DNA of 6,990 nucleotides from Bacillota bacterium (GTDB lineage: Bacteria; Bacillota_E; JAJZYS01; JAILZS01). The first letter of the stretch is position 1, and every line of letters begins with the position of its first letter. The notes beneath the pieces are model-generated. The model was not told the DNA's origin, ran no database searches, and was given only the letters and a program-made list of their open reading frames with translations. The stretch is taken from NCBI GenBank assembly GCA_021817625.1, contig JAKASY010000098.1, positions 1 to 6,990 of the forward strand. The letters are read 5' to 3'. Positions 1-5,610 of the stretch are shown in pieces. The translations under genes and the position numbers were made by a program.

Positions 1-69
1 AGGTGAGCAGTCCGATCCCTCCCCAGTCGCTCCGGGCGCGGGCCGGGCGGCTGGGTCGATCGTCACCGG

Positions 70-100
70 GGACAGGCCGTTGCCGCAACGAGGCTTGTCC
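70..100. terminator. Strong imperfect hairpin, possible terminator of a gene beyond the left edge
   Basis: Bases 70-78 pair with 92-100 (nine pairs, one of them G-T), and 79-82 pair with 86-89 (GTTG with CAAC) around a CCG loop, with a two-base bulge at 90-91. No T-run follows on either strand, so this is not a classical intrinsic terminator. No credible coding sequence overlaps it. It could terminate a gene left of the window or be part of a structured RNA. The pairing is seen directly; the role is inferred. Confidence 0.35.
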
Positions 101-230
101 AGCACCGCGCCTCGCCAAGCCCCACACACGGATAGCGTAGATCTCCAGCAATCAGGTCACCGAGACGCGTGGTCCACCAGCAACCGTACCCGGCCGGCCG
201 GAGACGCCGGCCTGACGCCCAGCGAGGGCA

Positions 231-262
231 GGGACCGGCGCCCGAAGAGGGCGACCGGTCCC
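231..262 (-). terminator. Terminator-like hairpin downstream of the ABC-2 remnant
   Basis: Bases 231-238 (GGGACCGG) pair with 255-262 (CCGGTCCC), and 239-243 (CGCCC) pair with 249-253 (GGGCG). The loop is GAAGA and there is one bulged A at 254. It sits 23 bases beyond the stop of the minus-strand permease remnant, the right place for a transcription end. There is no U-tract, as at the other hairpins in this window. A smaller perfect hairpin at 196-212 (GGCCGG/CCGGCC) lies just beyond it. Confidence 0.45.
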
Positions 263-285
263 CGTGCGTGCAAGGGCCCAGGGTG

Positions 286-507
286 CTACGCGTGCTCGCG
301 CGACTCGTCCAGCCGGCAGATGCGCGCCGCCAGGAAGGCGAACACGACCGTGTAGCCGGCCAGCATCAGGAGGTCCCCCGCCGTTGGCGAATGCCCGTCC
401 AAAAGGCGCCAACCCAGGTCCGCGTACCGGTAGGACGGCGTCCAGGGAGCGATGTCCGAGGGCGCTATGGCGTTAGGGCCGCACCCACGGGCGCTTTCCT
501 GGACCAC
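286..507 (-). pseudogene. C-terminal remnant of an ABC-2 type transporter permease
   Basis: The 73-codon reading frame starts at a GTG at 507 and ends with TAG. It looks like the last part of an ABC-2 type (drug or antibiotic exporter) permease: a proline-rich loop (IAPSDIAPWTPSYRYADLGW), a short amphipathic stretch, then one hydrophobic helix (about residues 44-65, GDLLMLAGYTVVFAFLAARI) and a short charged tail. Complete permeases of this type have about 250-400 residues and six membrane helices, so most of the gene is missing. The frame stays open upstream to about 595 but shows only weak resemblance (a GQVALVVQES stretch), and the RRM gene begins there in another frame. No ATPase partner is present. 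A small stand-alone membrane protein is a less likely alternative. Family assignment is by eye from the C-terminal pattern. Confidence 0.5.
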
Positions 508-595
508 GAGGGCAACCTGGCCAACAGACCAAGAGGCCGCCGCCCTGTGCGTGGCGATGCTACGGCGAGGCGATCCAAGGTGAGTGGGTTCAGCC

Positions 596-868
596 TCAGA
601 AGCGGCGGGGGCGCTCCTCGCGCGGCCTCGCCTCGTTGACCGTCAGGGCGCGGCCGTCGTATTCAAAGCCGTTCAGGGCCTGAATGGCGCCCGCCATGTG
701 CTGCTCATCCAGCTCGACAAACCCGAAGCCCTTGCTACGCCCCGTCTCGCGGTCACTGACGACGCGCGCCGACTCGATCTGAACGTTGGCTTCCGTAGCA
801 AACAGGTTCCGGAGGTCCTCTTCTCCGGCCGACCACGGCAGGTTACCGACGTACACAGTCTTGGTCAT
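596..868 (-). CDS. Small single-RRM RNA-binding protein
   Basis: The protein has 90 residues and is a single RNA recognition motif (RRM_1) spanning nearly its whole length. RNP2 is VYVGNL (residues 5-10) and RNP1 is KGFGFVEL (residues 46-53), with the aromatic residues Y6, F48 and F50 expected to stack on RNA bases. The ALNGFEYDGRALTVNEA segment (about 64-80) is the usual end of the fold. A short basic, arginine-rich tail follows, with no glycine-rich tail. Proteins of this size and shape are known in cyanobacteria and many other bacteria as cytoplasmic single-stranded RNA binders, often cold- or stress-related; the specific role here is unknown. The ATG start is supported by GGGGAG at 880-885, 11 bases upstream. 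The gene stands alone on the minus strand, and the permease remnant downstream is the only nearby reading frame in its direction. Confidence 0.93.
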   Translation of the reverse strand: MTKTVYVGNLPWSAGEEDLRNLFATEANVQIESARVVSDRETGRSKGFGFVELDEQHMAGAIQALNGFEYDGRALTVNEARPREERPRRF

Positions 869-879
869 CTCGTCACACT

Positions 880-885
880 CTCCCC
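880..885 (-). promoter_or_regulatory. Ribosome binding site of the RRM gene
   Basis: GGGGAG on the minus strand lies 11 bases before the ATG at 868. The spacing is slightly long, but no other purine-rich site competes, and it fixes the start chosen for the RRM protein. Confidence 0.5.
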
Positions 886-958
886 ATGACGGAAGTTTGC
901 ACCGGGAAGAAGCAGCGGAGTCCCAAGATCTGCGTCGCCCAACCCGTTATGCCTCCCT

Positions 959-967
959 ATCGTACCA
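959..967 (-). promoter_or_regulatory. Weak extended -10 candidate for the RRM gene
   Basis: The minus strand reads TGGTACGAT, a TGn extension followed by TACGAT (4 of 6 matches to TATAAT). This would give a leader of roughly 85 bases before the RRM start. No good -35 box is visible. A second AT-richer hexamer (CATAAC, 946-951) could serve instead. Confidence 0.2.
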
Positions 968-1100
968 CGCGCCCTTCCGATTGAGGTGGACCCGGTGGCT
1001 GCCAACCGCCTGCCCGTCGAGTCCCTCGCCGCACAGGTGAGTGCCCCGGGGCAGTCCTCGTAACCGGCGCGCGACACCGGGAAGCCGCCCTGTGCCTACT

Positions 1101-1116
1101 TACACCGGCGCCGCTG
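1101..1116. repeat. 16-bp direct repeat, left copy
   Basis: TACACCGGCGCCGCTG here matches TACACCAGCGCCGCTG at 1438-1453 in 15 of 16 bases, in the same orientation. The left copy lies exactly where the sigma-factor similarity ends (about 1113), and the right copy lies beyond the other end of that remnant, so the pair brackets it. It may be a footprint of an insertion or recombination event; it may also be chance in GC-rich DNA. Confidence 0.45.
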
Positions 1117-1347
1117 CTCACATGCGTGACCAGGCGCACCCCCTTGTCCGGATCGAACGTCCGCACCGCCTTGATCAGGCCGATGGCGCCGATGTCGATC
1201 AGGTCCTCGGGATCCTCGCCCGTGTTCTCGAGCTTCTTCAACGAGATGGGCGACGAGGCGTAGGCCTTGCTCCTCGAGCAGCTGCTCTGCGCCGGCACCG
1301 CCCCGGCGCAAGGCTCGCATCGCCTTCCCCCCTTCTCCTCCGCTGAC
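1113..1347 (-). pseudogene. N-terminal fragment of a SigK/SigE-type sigma factor, frameshifted
   Basis: Two minus-strand frames read in succession give the start of a sporulation-type sigma-70 factor. The first frame (1347 to about 1240) aligns without gaps to the conserved N-terminal part: a VSGGE stretch in place of LSEEE, then ALRRGG, then [14 protein letters not shown]. The similarity then continues in the next frame from 1238 with [30 protein letters not shown] and [12 protein letters not shown], which is region 2. One extra base near 1239-1242 separates the frames: CAT CTC GTT, then G, then AAG AAG CTC. ENTGED followed by EDLI and IGLIKA is characteristic of the SigK/SigE group. After residue block LVTHVSS, similarity stops, so the rest of region 2 and all of regions 3 and 4 are missing. 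No convincing start codon or ribosome site is visible. A dead gene is the simplest reading, although sequencing error could explain the single extra base. Confidence 0.82.
1134..1160. repeat. 27-bp direct repeat shared by the two sigma remnants, left copy
   Basis: On the plus strand this segment matches 2997-3023 in 24 of 27 bases, same orientation (mismatches only at three positions). It encodes, on the minus strand, the TFDPxKGVR stretch of sigma region 2. It is the overlap between the N-terminal remnant and the C-terminal remnant. Confidence 0.8.
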
Positions 1348-1437
1348 AGTGACTGTGGGAGGGCGTTGCCGGAAAGCTAGCCCACCAAAACTCTGCTTTG
1401 CCAGTTCGGCCCCGGGGAGCCGCACCTGTACACCGTA

Positions 1438-1453
1438 TACACCAGCGCCGCTG
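1438..1453. repeat. 16-bp direct repeat, right copy
   Basis: TACACCAGCGCCGCTG, partner of 1101-1116 with one mismatch. In this copy the repeat also forms the left arm and loop of the hairpin at 1439-1463. Confidence 0.45.
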
Positions 1454-1463
1454 GCGCAGGTGT
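1439..1463. other. Hairpin: 11-base arms with one mismatch and a 3-base loop
   Basis: Bases 1439-1449 (ACACCAGCGCC) pair with 1453-1463 (GGCGCAGGTGT) around a GCT loop, with a single A-A mismatch. No T-run follows. It may be an operator-like palindrome, a terminator-like structure or a remnant of a mobile element end; the sequence does not decide which. Confidence 0.5.
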
Positions 1464-1643
1464 GTTGATCGGCGGTCAGAACCGCCGCCGGACCCTGGCA
1501 GCCATTCGTGGCGCGCACGCTCGGAGACCGGCGCTACCTCCACCTAGACGGCCAGGCGCACGCGCGGACCGGCGCCGGGGAGCGTTGATCCGCGGCGCGC
1601 GGCCTGCCAGGCCAGGAACGGTCACCCGAAGAGGCGCCATCGC

Positions 1644-1681
1644 TGCACGCGGACGCCCCGTGCACGGCCACCGCCCGTGCA
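1644..1681. promoter_or_regulatory. Two overlapping, mutually exclusive hairpins (TGCACG half-sites)
   Basis: TGCACG at 1644-1649 can pair with CGTGCA at 1659-1664, while TGCACGG at 1661-1667 can pair with CCGTGCA at 1675-1681. The middle element is shared, so only one hairpin can form at a time. Three or four copies of one half-site about 165-200 bases before the desaturase could be a repressor site array or a switch-like leader. No transcript evidence exists in the sequence itself. Confidence 0.25.
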
Positions 1682-1846
1682 AACTCCTCTACGCAGCCGC
1701 GTGCCACAAACGCGTACACTGGAGGCTGCCGTTATCAGGCGCGCCGGTCCGCCCGGTCGCGACGGCGGATTTGTAACCTGGGTACCGCAGGCTTCCCGGA
1801 CGGGCCTGCCGACCCGCGCACGTAAGCGCAGAAAACGAGGCGGACC

Positions 1847-2782
1847 ATGGACTTCGCCACCTTCACCCACATCGACCCGGTCCTGGAACCCCGCCTACGC
1901 GAGTTGTACCTACGCCACCGCGAAGCTGCGGCAAAGGTCGATTGGAGCTACGCCACCCTCCTGCCGTGGCAGGAGGGGCGGAACTTCGAGGACGAGCCCT
2001 GGACGCTAGGCCAGCGCCGTCTGAGCGAACCTCTCTACGTCGCGGTGGAGACGGCCCTCCTGACCGAGGTCAACCTGCCTTGGTTCACCGCCGGCCTCGA
2101 CGACCTCTTCCGCCACAGCCACACCGTCCTCCACGACTTTGTCCGCTCCTGGACGGCCGAGGAAGACCAGCACAGCGACATCCTCCAGACCTACCTCCTG
2201 ATCACGCGCAACGGCGACCCCCAAGCCATCCACACCCTCCGCCATGACGTGCTGGAGCAGGGGTTCACGATGGAATACCACACGCCGATCGAGGTCATGG
2301 TCTACACCACCCTCCAGGAGCTCGCCACGCGCGCCTTCTACATTAGCCTCGCCCAGGCCTGTGACCGCGAGGACCCGGTGCTGGCGCGCATCCTGAGGCG
2401 CCTCTCGCAGGACGAGAGCCTACACTACGGCTTCTACCGGGACGTTGTAGCGGCCCACCTCCAGGCGGACCCCAACTACATCTGGCCGGTGGCGCGCGTA
2501 CTGCGCGACTTCCGGATGCCTGGGAGCGCCATGCCGGACTTCCCGGCACGCATGCGCACGATCGCCGACCACGGCACGTACGGCATTCCGCACTACTATC
2601 GCCAGGTCGTGGACACCTTGGTGCGCCAGTGGCGGGTCGAGGCTCTGCTCCCGACCCTGGGACCGGCTGTCCAGGCGCAACAGGACGTGCTCCAGCATCG
2701 AGATCGGCTCGGGCGTCTCGCCGCCCGCCTCGGTGCGCCGCCCCTGGCCGCCCGACCCTCGGGCGGCAGCGCCGGCCGCTAG
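1847..2782 (+). CDS. Acyl-[acyl-carrier-protein] desaturase, soluble diiron type
   Basis: The 311-residue protein belongs to the plant stearoyl-ACP / mycobacterial DesA desaturase family (FA_desaturase_2), which uses O2 and reduced ferredoxin to put a cis double bond into a fatty acid carried on ACP, in the cytoplasm. All six diiron ligands expected from the castor enzyme can be placed: E74 (LLTEVNLPWF), E106 and H109 (TAEEDQHSD), E158 (TLQELATRAFY), and E190 and H193 (QDESLHYGFY). Spacings are within a few residues of castor. The C-terminal helix (VDTLVRQWRVEALLPTLGPA) also matches. Length fits the family, with a slightly short N-terminus and no transit peptide; the last 15 or so residues are low-complexity. 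The ATG is preceded by GAGG six bases upstream. No ferredoxin, reductase or ACP gene adjoins it, and it sits alone between two sigma-factor remnants. The substrate chain length and double-bond position cannot be read from the sequence. Confidence 0.94.
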   Translation: MDFATFTHIDPVLEPRLRELYLRHREAAAKVDWSYATLLPWQEGRNFEDEPWTLGQRRLSEPLYVAVETALLTEVNLPWFTAGLDDLFRHSHTVLHDFVRSWTAEEDQHSDILQTYLLITRNGDPQAIHTLRHDVLEQGFTMEYHTPIEVMVYTTLQELATRAFYISLAQACDREDPVLARILRRLSQDESLHYGFYRDVVAAHLQADPNYIWPVARVLRDFRMPGSAMPDFPARMRTIADHGTYGIPHYYRQVVDTLVRQWRVEALLPTLGPAVQAQQDVLQHRDRLGRLAARLGAPPLAARPSGGSAGR

Positions 2783-2817
2783 ACGTGGATCGACGAGGCG
2801 GCACCGAAGCGGCCGGC
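2771..2817 (+). terminator. Inverted repeat spanning the desaturase stop codon
   Basis: GCCGGCCGCT (2771-2780) is the exact reverse complement of AGCGGCCGGC (2808-2817), with a 27-base loop that contains the end of the stop codon. The arms are long and GC-only apart from one pair, but the loop is large and no T-run follows. It may act as a terminator or protect the mRNA 3' end. Confidence 0.35.
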
Positions 2818-2888
2818 CGCACGTGAGCCCTTCTGCCAAGAGACCGATATGTGCAACACCGTCGCCGCCCAAAGATCGGGATCGAACG

Positions 2889-3026
2889 TCAAGACACCAG
2901 CTTCTCCGCTCGGACCGCACGCGTGCTCCGTATGCGGCCGTAACGTAAGAACTTCCGCCGCTGGCCGTCGCAGCAGCGCGCGGCGCCGGTGGCGACGCGC
3001 ACTCCCTTGCCCGGGTCGAACGTGCG
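2889..3026 (-). pseudogene. C-terminal-side fragment of a SigK/SigE-type sigma factor
   Basis: The minus-strand frame beginning near 3026 reads RTFDPGKGVRVATGAARC, then a degraded CDGQRRKFLR stretch, then YGRIRSTR, and meets a TGA at 2889. This aligns to sigma region 2.2-2.4 of SigK/SigE, where the consensus is TFDPxKGTRLATYAARC, IENEILMxLR and KIRSE. Key changes (Y to G after AT, the ENEILM block replaced by DGQRRK) would probably destroy core binding and -10 recognition. A weaker trace of the next block (LD...GDGV...LL) may continue in another frame to about 2850. Upstream of 3026 the expected IGLIKA stretch is absent, so the fragment starts abruptly within region 2. It has no start codon or ribosome site in frame. 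It overlaps the 1134-1160 / 2997-3023 direct repeat. Confidence 0.72.
2997..3023. repeat. 27-bp direct repeat shared by the two sigma remnants, right copy
   Basis: Matches 1134-1160 in 24 of 27 bases, same orientation, 1863 bases apart. Similarity outside the 27 bases drops quickly on both sides: this copy continues into later sigma codons, the left copy comes from earlier ones. Confidence 0.8.
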
Positions 3027-3081
3027 CGCGCAGTCCTCATCTCACTCTCACGCCCGACACAAGTAGCGCTCAGGAGAGCAC

Positions 3082-3090
3082 TGCTACAAT
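3082..3090 (+). promoter_or_regulatory. Candidate extended -10 promoter for the glycosyltransferase operon
   Basis: TGCTACAAT contains a TGn extension followed by TACAAT (5 of 6 matches to TATAAT), which stands out in this GC-rich sequence. No TTGACA-like box lies 16-18 bases upstream, but extended -10 promoters often lack one. Transcription would begin near 3097 and give a leader of about 100 bases before the proposed TTG start. Confidence 0.4.
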
Positions 3091-3184
3091 CTTCGTGTCG
3101 TCGCGCGCAAATTGCGTGCGCGCCCAAGCGGCCATCGCGCGAGCGGCAGGCGCCGCCCGACGCGTCACATCGACGATGCCTCCT

Positions 3185-3191
3185 GGGGGTG
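3185..3191 (+). promoter_or_regulatory. Ribosome binding site deciding the TTG start of the GT2 gene
   Basis: GGGGGTG, followed by AA, matches the 16S-complementary GGAGGTGA with one change and lies five bases before TTG at 3197. The upstream in-frame ATG at 3176 has no such site, which is why the TTG is preferred. Confidence 0.6.
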
Positions 3192-3196
3192 AAGCC

Positions 3197-4471
3197 TTGC
3201 AAGCCAGCGTGTCTGCCCTGACGGCGATCACCCAGCTGATTCTGCTCAGCTTGACCGCATACCAGCTGACCATCGCGCTGTTCGGCCTTCGCCCCTATCG
3301 TCGGGCCGACGGAGCCGCTGCAAGGCCGCCGCGCTTTCTCCTGCTCACTTGCGCGCACGACGAGGCGTCGGTGATCGCCGAGCACGTGCGCAACCTTCGC
3401 GCCCTCGACTACCCGCGCGACGCGTTCGACATCGTGGTCGTGGCGGACAACTGTGGCGACCGCACGGCCGAGGTGGCGCGGGCTGCCGGTGCGCAGGTCT
3501 GGGAGCGCACGGACACCTCGCACCGCGGCAAGGGATACGCCCTGCGATGGGCGCTCCACAGCCGGGCCTCGCTTTCGGAATACGACGCCGTCTGCGTGTT
3601 CGACGCCGACAACGTCGTACAGTCGAACTTCCTGCGCGTCATGGCCGCGGAGCTTGCCAGCGGCCACAGGGCGAGCCAGGCCTACCTGGACACGAAGAAC
3701 CCCTGGGACACGTGGGTGTCGGGGGCATATGCCGGCGCGTACTGGTACATGGGGCGCTTCTGGCAGTGGGCCCGCGTCAGCCTGGGGCTCTCGGGAGCGC
3801 TCGGCGGCACGGGCTTCTGCCTGGCCACGTCGCTCCTTGCCCAGGTGCCGTGGGACGCCGGCAGCCTGACGGAGGACCTCGAGTACACGTCACGCCTCAT
3901 CCTGCACGGTGAGCGCGTGTTCTGGACAGCGCAGACGCGCGTGTTCGACGAAAAGCCGCTCACCTACCGGCAGACCGTGCCGCAGCGCACCCGCTGGCTT
4001 CGGGGCCACTGGACCGTCGCGGTCACGCACACGCTGCCGCTACTGCGCGCGGCTCGGGCCGCGAGCGGTCGCCGGCGCTGGCAGGTGCTCGACCACCTGC
4101 TCTATCTCTGGCAGCCCGCGGTCATCCTCGCCACGGGCGTCAACATCGCCCTGTCCGTCGCGCAGGTGGCCTTCGGCGCGAGCTGGCCGGCGCCCTGGCT
4201 GGCCACGTGGCTGCCCGACCCGGTGTGGGCGCTCCTGGTCGCCGTCGGCGTGTTCATCCCCCTCGTCGCCTACGCCTACGAAGACGTCCCCTGGCGCACC
4301 TGGGCGGCCTATCCCGGCTTTCTGCTGTTCAACCTGACCTGGGTTCCGATCGCCGCGGTCGCCCTGGCGACACGCAGGAACACCGCGTGGTCGCACACGC
4401 GCCACGTGCGCGCCCTCCGCCTCGACGAGGTCGACCCGGCCGCCATGACGGTCGACCGGCTCGCCCTGTGA
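3197..4471 (+). CDS. Membrane GT2 glycosyltransferase, processive type (EpsO/cellulose-synthase-like)
   Basis: The 424-residue inner-membrane enzyme is predicted to transfer sugars from a nucleotide-sugar donor to a growing polysaccharide. Domains in order: one N-terminal membrane helix (about 5-28); a GT-A catalytic domain with the AHDE nucleotide-binding start, VVVADNCGDRTAEVA, HRGKGYALRWAL, the metal/donor DAD motif (D136-D138), the TED catalytic-base motif (E226) and QRTRW (Q263-W267); then about three C-terminal membrane helices (LLYLWQPAVILATG, VWALLVAVGVFIPLV, FLLFNLTWVPIAAVAL). QxxRW marks the polymer-forming GT2 branch (cellulose, chitin, hyaluronan, PNAG synthases). The DNC..DTA pattern resembles the EpsO-like subgroup. 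No PilZ domain is present. I chose TTG at 3197 for its ribosome site; ATG at 3176 would add seven residues. A still longer open frame back to 2849 runs antisense across the sigma remnant and is not credible. The stop overlaps the next gene's GTG. The sugar is unknown. Confidence 0.92.
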   Translation: MQASVSALTAITQLILLSLTAYQLTIALFGLRPYRRADGAAARPPRFLLLTCAHDEASVIAEHVRNLRALDYPRDAFDIVVVADNCGDRTAEVARAAGAQVWERTDTSHRGKGYALRWALHSRASLSEYDAVCVFDADNVVQSNFLRVMAAELASGHRASQAYLDTKNPWDTWVSGAYAGAYWYMGRFWQWARVSLGLSGALGGTGFCLATSLLAQVPWDAGSLTEDLEYTSRLILHGERVFWTAQTRVFDEKPLTYRQTVPQRTRWLRGHWTVAVTHTLPLLRAARAASGRRRWQVLDHLLYLWQPAVILATGVNIALSVAQVAFGASWPAPWLATWLPDPVWALLVAVGVFIPLVAYAYEDVPWRTWAAYPGFLLFNLTWVPIAAVALATRRNTAWSHTRHVRALRLDEVDPAAMTVDRLAL

Positions 4472-5589
4472 CCCGGCGCGGGGTGCGACCGAACCCGCGC
4501 AAGCTCGCCGTCGCCGGCGCTCTCATCGCCGCCCTGGCCTTTGGCCTCACCGAGACCGGGCGGCCGTCGCTCGCGGTGGCACAGCCGAGCTTCCTGCACG
4601 CCTACCGCCAGCGCGCAGCCATCCCCGTGCAAGGTCGTCACGTCCTCGCCATCGTCTACATGACGCCGCAGGGGCTGCCGCCGAACACGATGTCCGAGCT
4701 CCGCGCCCTTCACGCCAGCGGTGTGCTGCTCTACGCGGCGTGGTACTCGGATGCCTACTTCCCGGTGCGCGCAAATCCGTATGGCATGGCGTCGCCCGCC
4801 AACTCGCTGTGGCGCGCGGTCGAGCGCCTGCACCGACACCACGAGTTCGTGGTGGGCGTCATCTCGTCGGCGCTCTTCGACACGCGCCAGGCACCGCCGG
4901 CCCAGGCGCGCCTCGTGCAAGACCCCGTGACGCCGACGCAGTACGGGATCTTCGACCCGATCACCGCGGCGCGCTTCGTCCGGGGTCTGACAAGCGACAT
5001 CGTGCGCTTCGCGCCGATCGATGGCCTGTACGTGGGCGAGCCCTACTTCATCCGCTCGAGCCAGGATGCGGGCAGCCGCAGCACCGCCTTTCCTACCCTC
5101 TACCGTTCGCTCATGGCGATCACAGGTCCGGCCCGCGTGCCGCAGGTGATGATCATGCCCTACTCGCTCCACCAGTACCAGTCGGGTGGCGCCATGGACC
5201 CCATCCACACGGCCCTTGCGCGCCTTCCCTTCCGCATCGTCGGCGTCGACGCCGAATACGCCGACGCCTCGAACTCGGCGAGCTTTGACCTCGGCTATCT
5301 CGGCGCCATGGCGCGCGCCGCCACCACGCTGGCGGCGGCAAGGCCAAGCGCGGTCGAGCTGAGCCTGAAGAACGCCACCCAGACGGCCTACGTGTCGCCG
5401 GCGCTGTTCGCGCGCGAGACGCGTCTTTTGCGCCAGAGCGGCACGAGCGACATCGTGGTGTTCGCCGCTGAGTTCCTCGACGGGGCGAAGCCGGCCGAGC
5501 GCGCCGCGTACAGCCGCGCGCTGGCGGCGTTCCTGGCGCCTGGCGCGCAGCCGGCGCACTCGACCCGGACGGCATCGCTCAGGCCGTGA
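4468..5589 (+). CDS. Secreted TIM-barrel glycosidase-like protein, family uncertain
   Basis: The protein has 373 residues. GTG at 4468 overlaps the GT2 stop in a GTGA junction, so the two are probably translationally coupled and act together. A second GTG at 4483 is possible. The N-terminus is a Sec signal peptide: basic residues (RRGVRPNPRK), a hydrophobic core (LAVAGALIAALAFGL) and an AVA-Q cleavage site near residue 38. The mature part has alternating hydrophobic strands ending in acidic residues, as in (beta/alpha)8 glycoside hydrolases: RHVLAIVYMTP, GVLLYAAWYSDAYF, FVVGVISSALF, IDGLYVGEPYF (D185, E191), VPQVMIMPYSLHQY, RIVGVDAEYAD (D261, E263) and DIVVFAAEFLD (E335, D338). The D185/E191 or E263 positions are plausible catalytic candidates. 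I cannot name a GH family; it recalls the GHL10/DUF4434-like or PelA-like barrels only in outline. It likely hydrolyses or remodels the polymer made by its partner. Export and coupling are well supported; activity is inferred. Confidence 0.75.
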   Translation: MTRRGVRPNPRKLAVAGALIAALAFGLTETGRPSLAVAQPSFLHAYRQRAAIPVQGRHVLAIVYMTPQGLPPNTMSELRALHASGVLLYAAWYSDAYFPVRANPYGMASPANSLWRAVERLHRHHEFVVGVISSALFDTRQAPPAQARLVQDPVTPTQYGIFDPITAARFVRGLTSDIVRFAPIDGLYVGEPYFIRSSQDAGSRSTAFPTLYRSLMAITGPARVPQVMIMPYSLHQYQSGGAMDPIHTALARLPFRIVGVDAEYADASNSASFDLGYLGAMARAATTLAAARPSAVELSLKNATQTAYVSPALFARETRLLRQSGTSDIVVFAAEFLDGAKPAERAAYSRALAAFLAPGAQPAHSTRTASLRP

Positions 5590-5610
5590 CCTGCCAAGCG
5601 CTCCCTCGAC

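Larger units (their letters stand above)
1348..1846. other. Non-coding stretch upstream of the desaturase, with hairpins
   Basis: No reading frame here looks like a protein; the short frames on both strands are arginine/alanine/proline-rich products of GC-rich DNA. It holds a strong hairpin at 1439-1463, the right copy of a 16-bp direct repeat, and a set of alternating TGCACG half-sites at 1644-1681. A near-palindrome centred on GGTACC (about 1779-1793) lies some 55 bases before the desaturase start and could be an operator. I see no convincing -35/-10 pair. Confidence 0.6.

Noticed and set aside
2..355. Plus-strand open frame at the left edge
   Set aside because: Crosses strong hairpins and the permease remnant on the other strand; composition is random-like, with no recognisable protein pattern.
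579..1042. AGGTGAGT words (about 578-585 and 1034-1041) resembling eukaryotic 5' splice sites
   Set aside because: No exon structure fits them, and the neighbouring genes are plainly bacterial with Shine-Dalgarno sites; short GC-rich words recur by chance.
1476..1719. Short minus-strand frames between the sigma remnant and the desaturase
   Set aside because: No motif, no ribosome site and a composition like the other shadow frames; the region has better-defined hairpins instead.
2849..3196. N-terminal extension of the GT2 reading frame back to ATG 2849
   Set aside because: It is low-complexity, runs antisense across the sigma remnant, precedes the natural N-terminal membrane helix, and has no ribosome site, whereas TTG 3197 has one.
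2420..3667. 415-codon open frame on the minus strand
   Set aside because: Antisense to the desaturase and GT2 genes; arginine/alanine-rich with no domain pattern. It is a by-product of GC-rich codon use.
4309..5559. 416-codon open frame on the minus strand
   Set aside because: Lies opposite the glycosidase-like gene, is extremely arginine-rich, and shows no motif or ribosome site.
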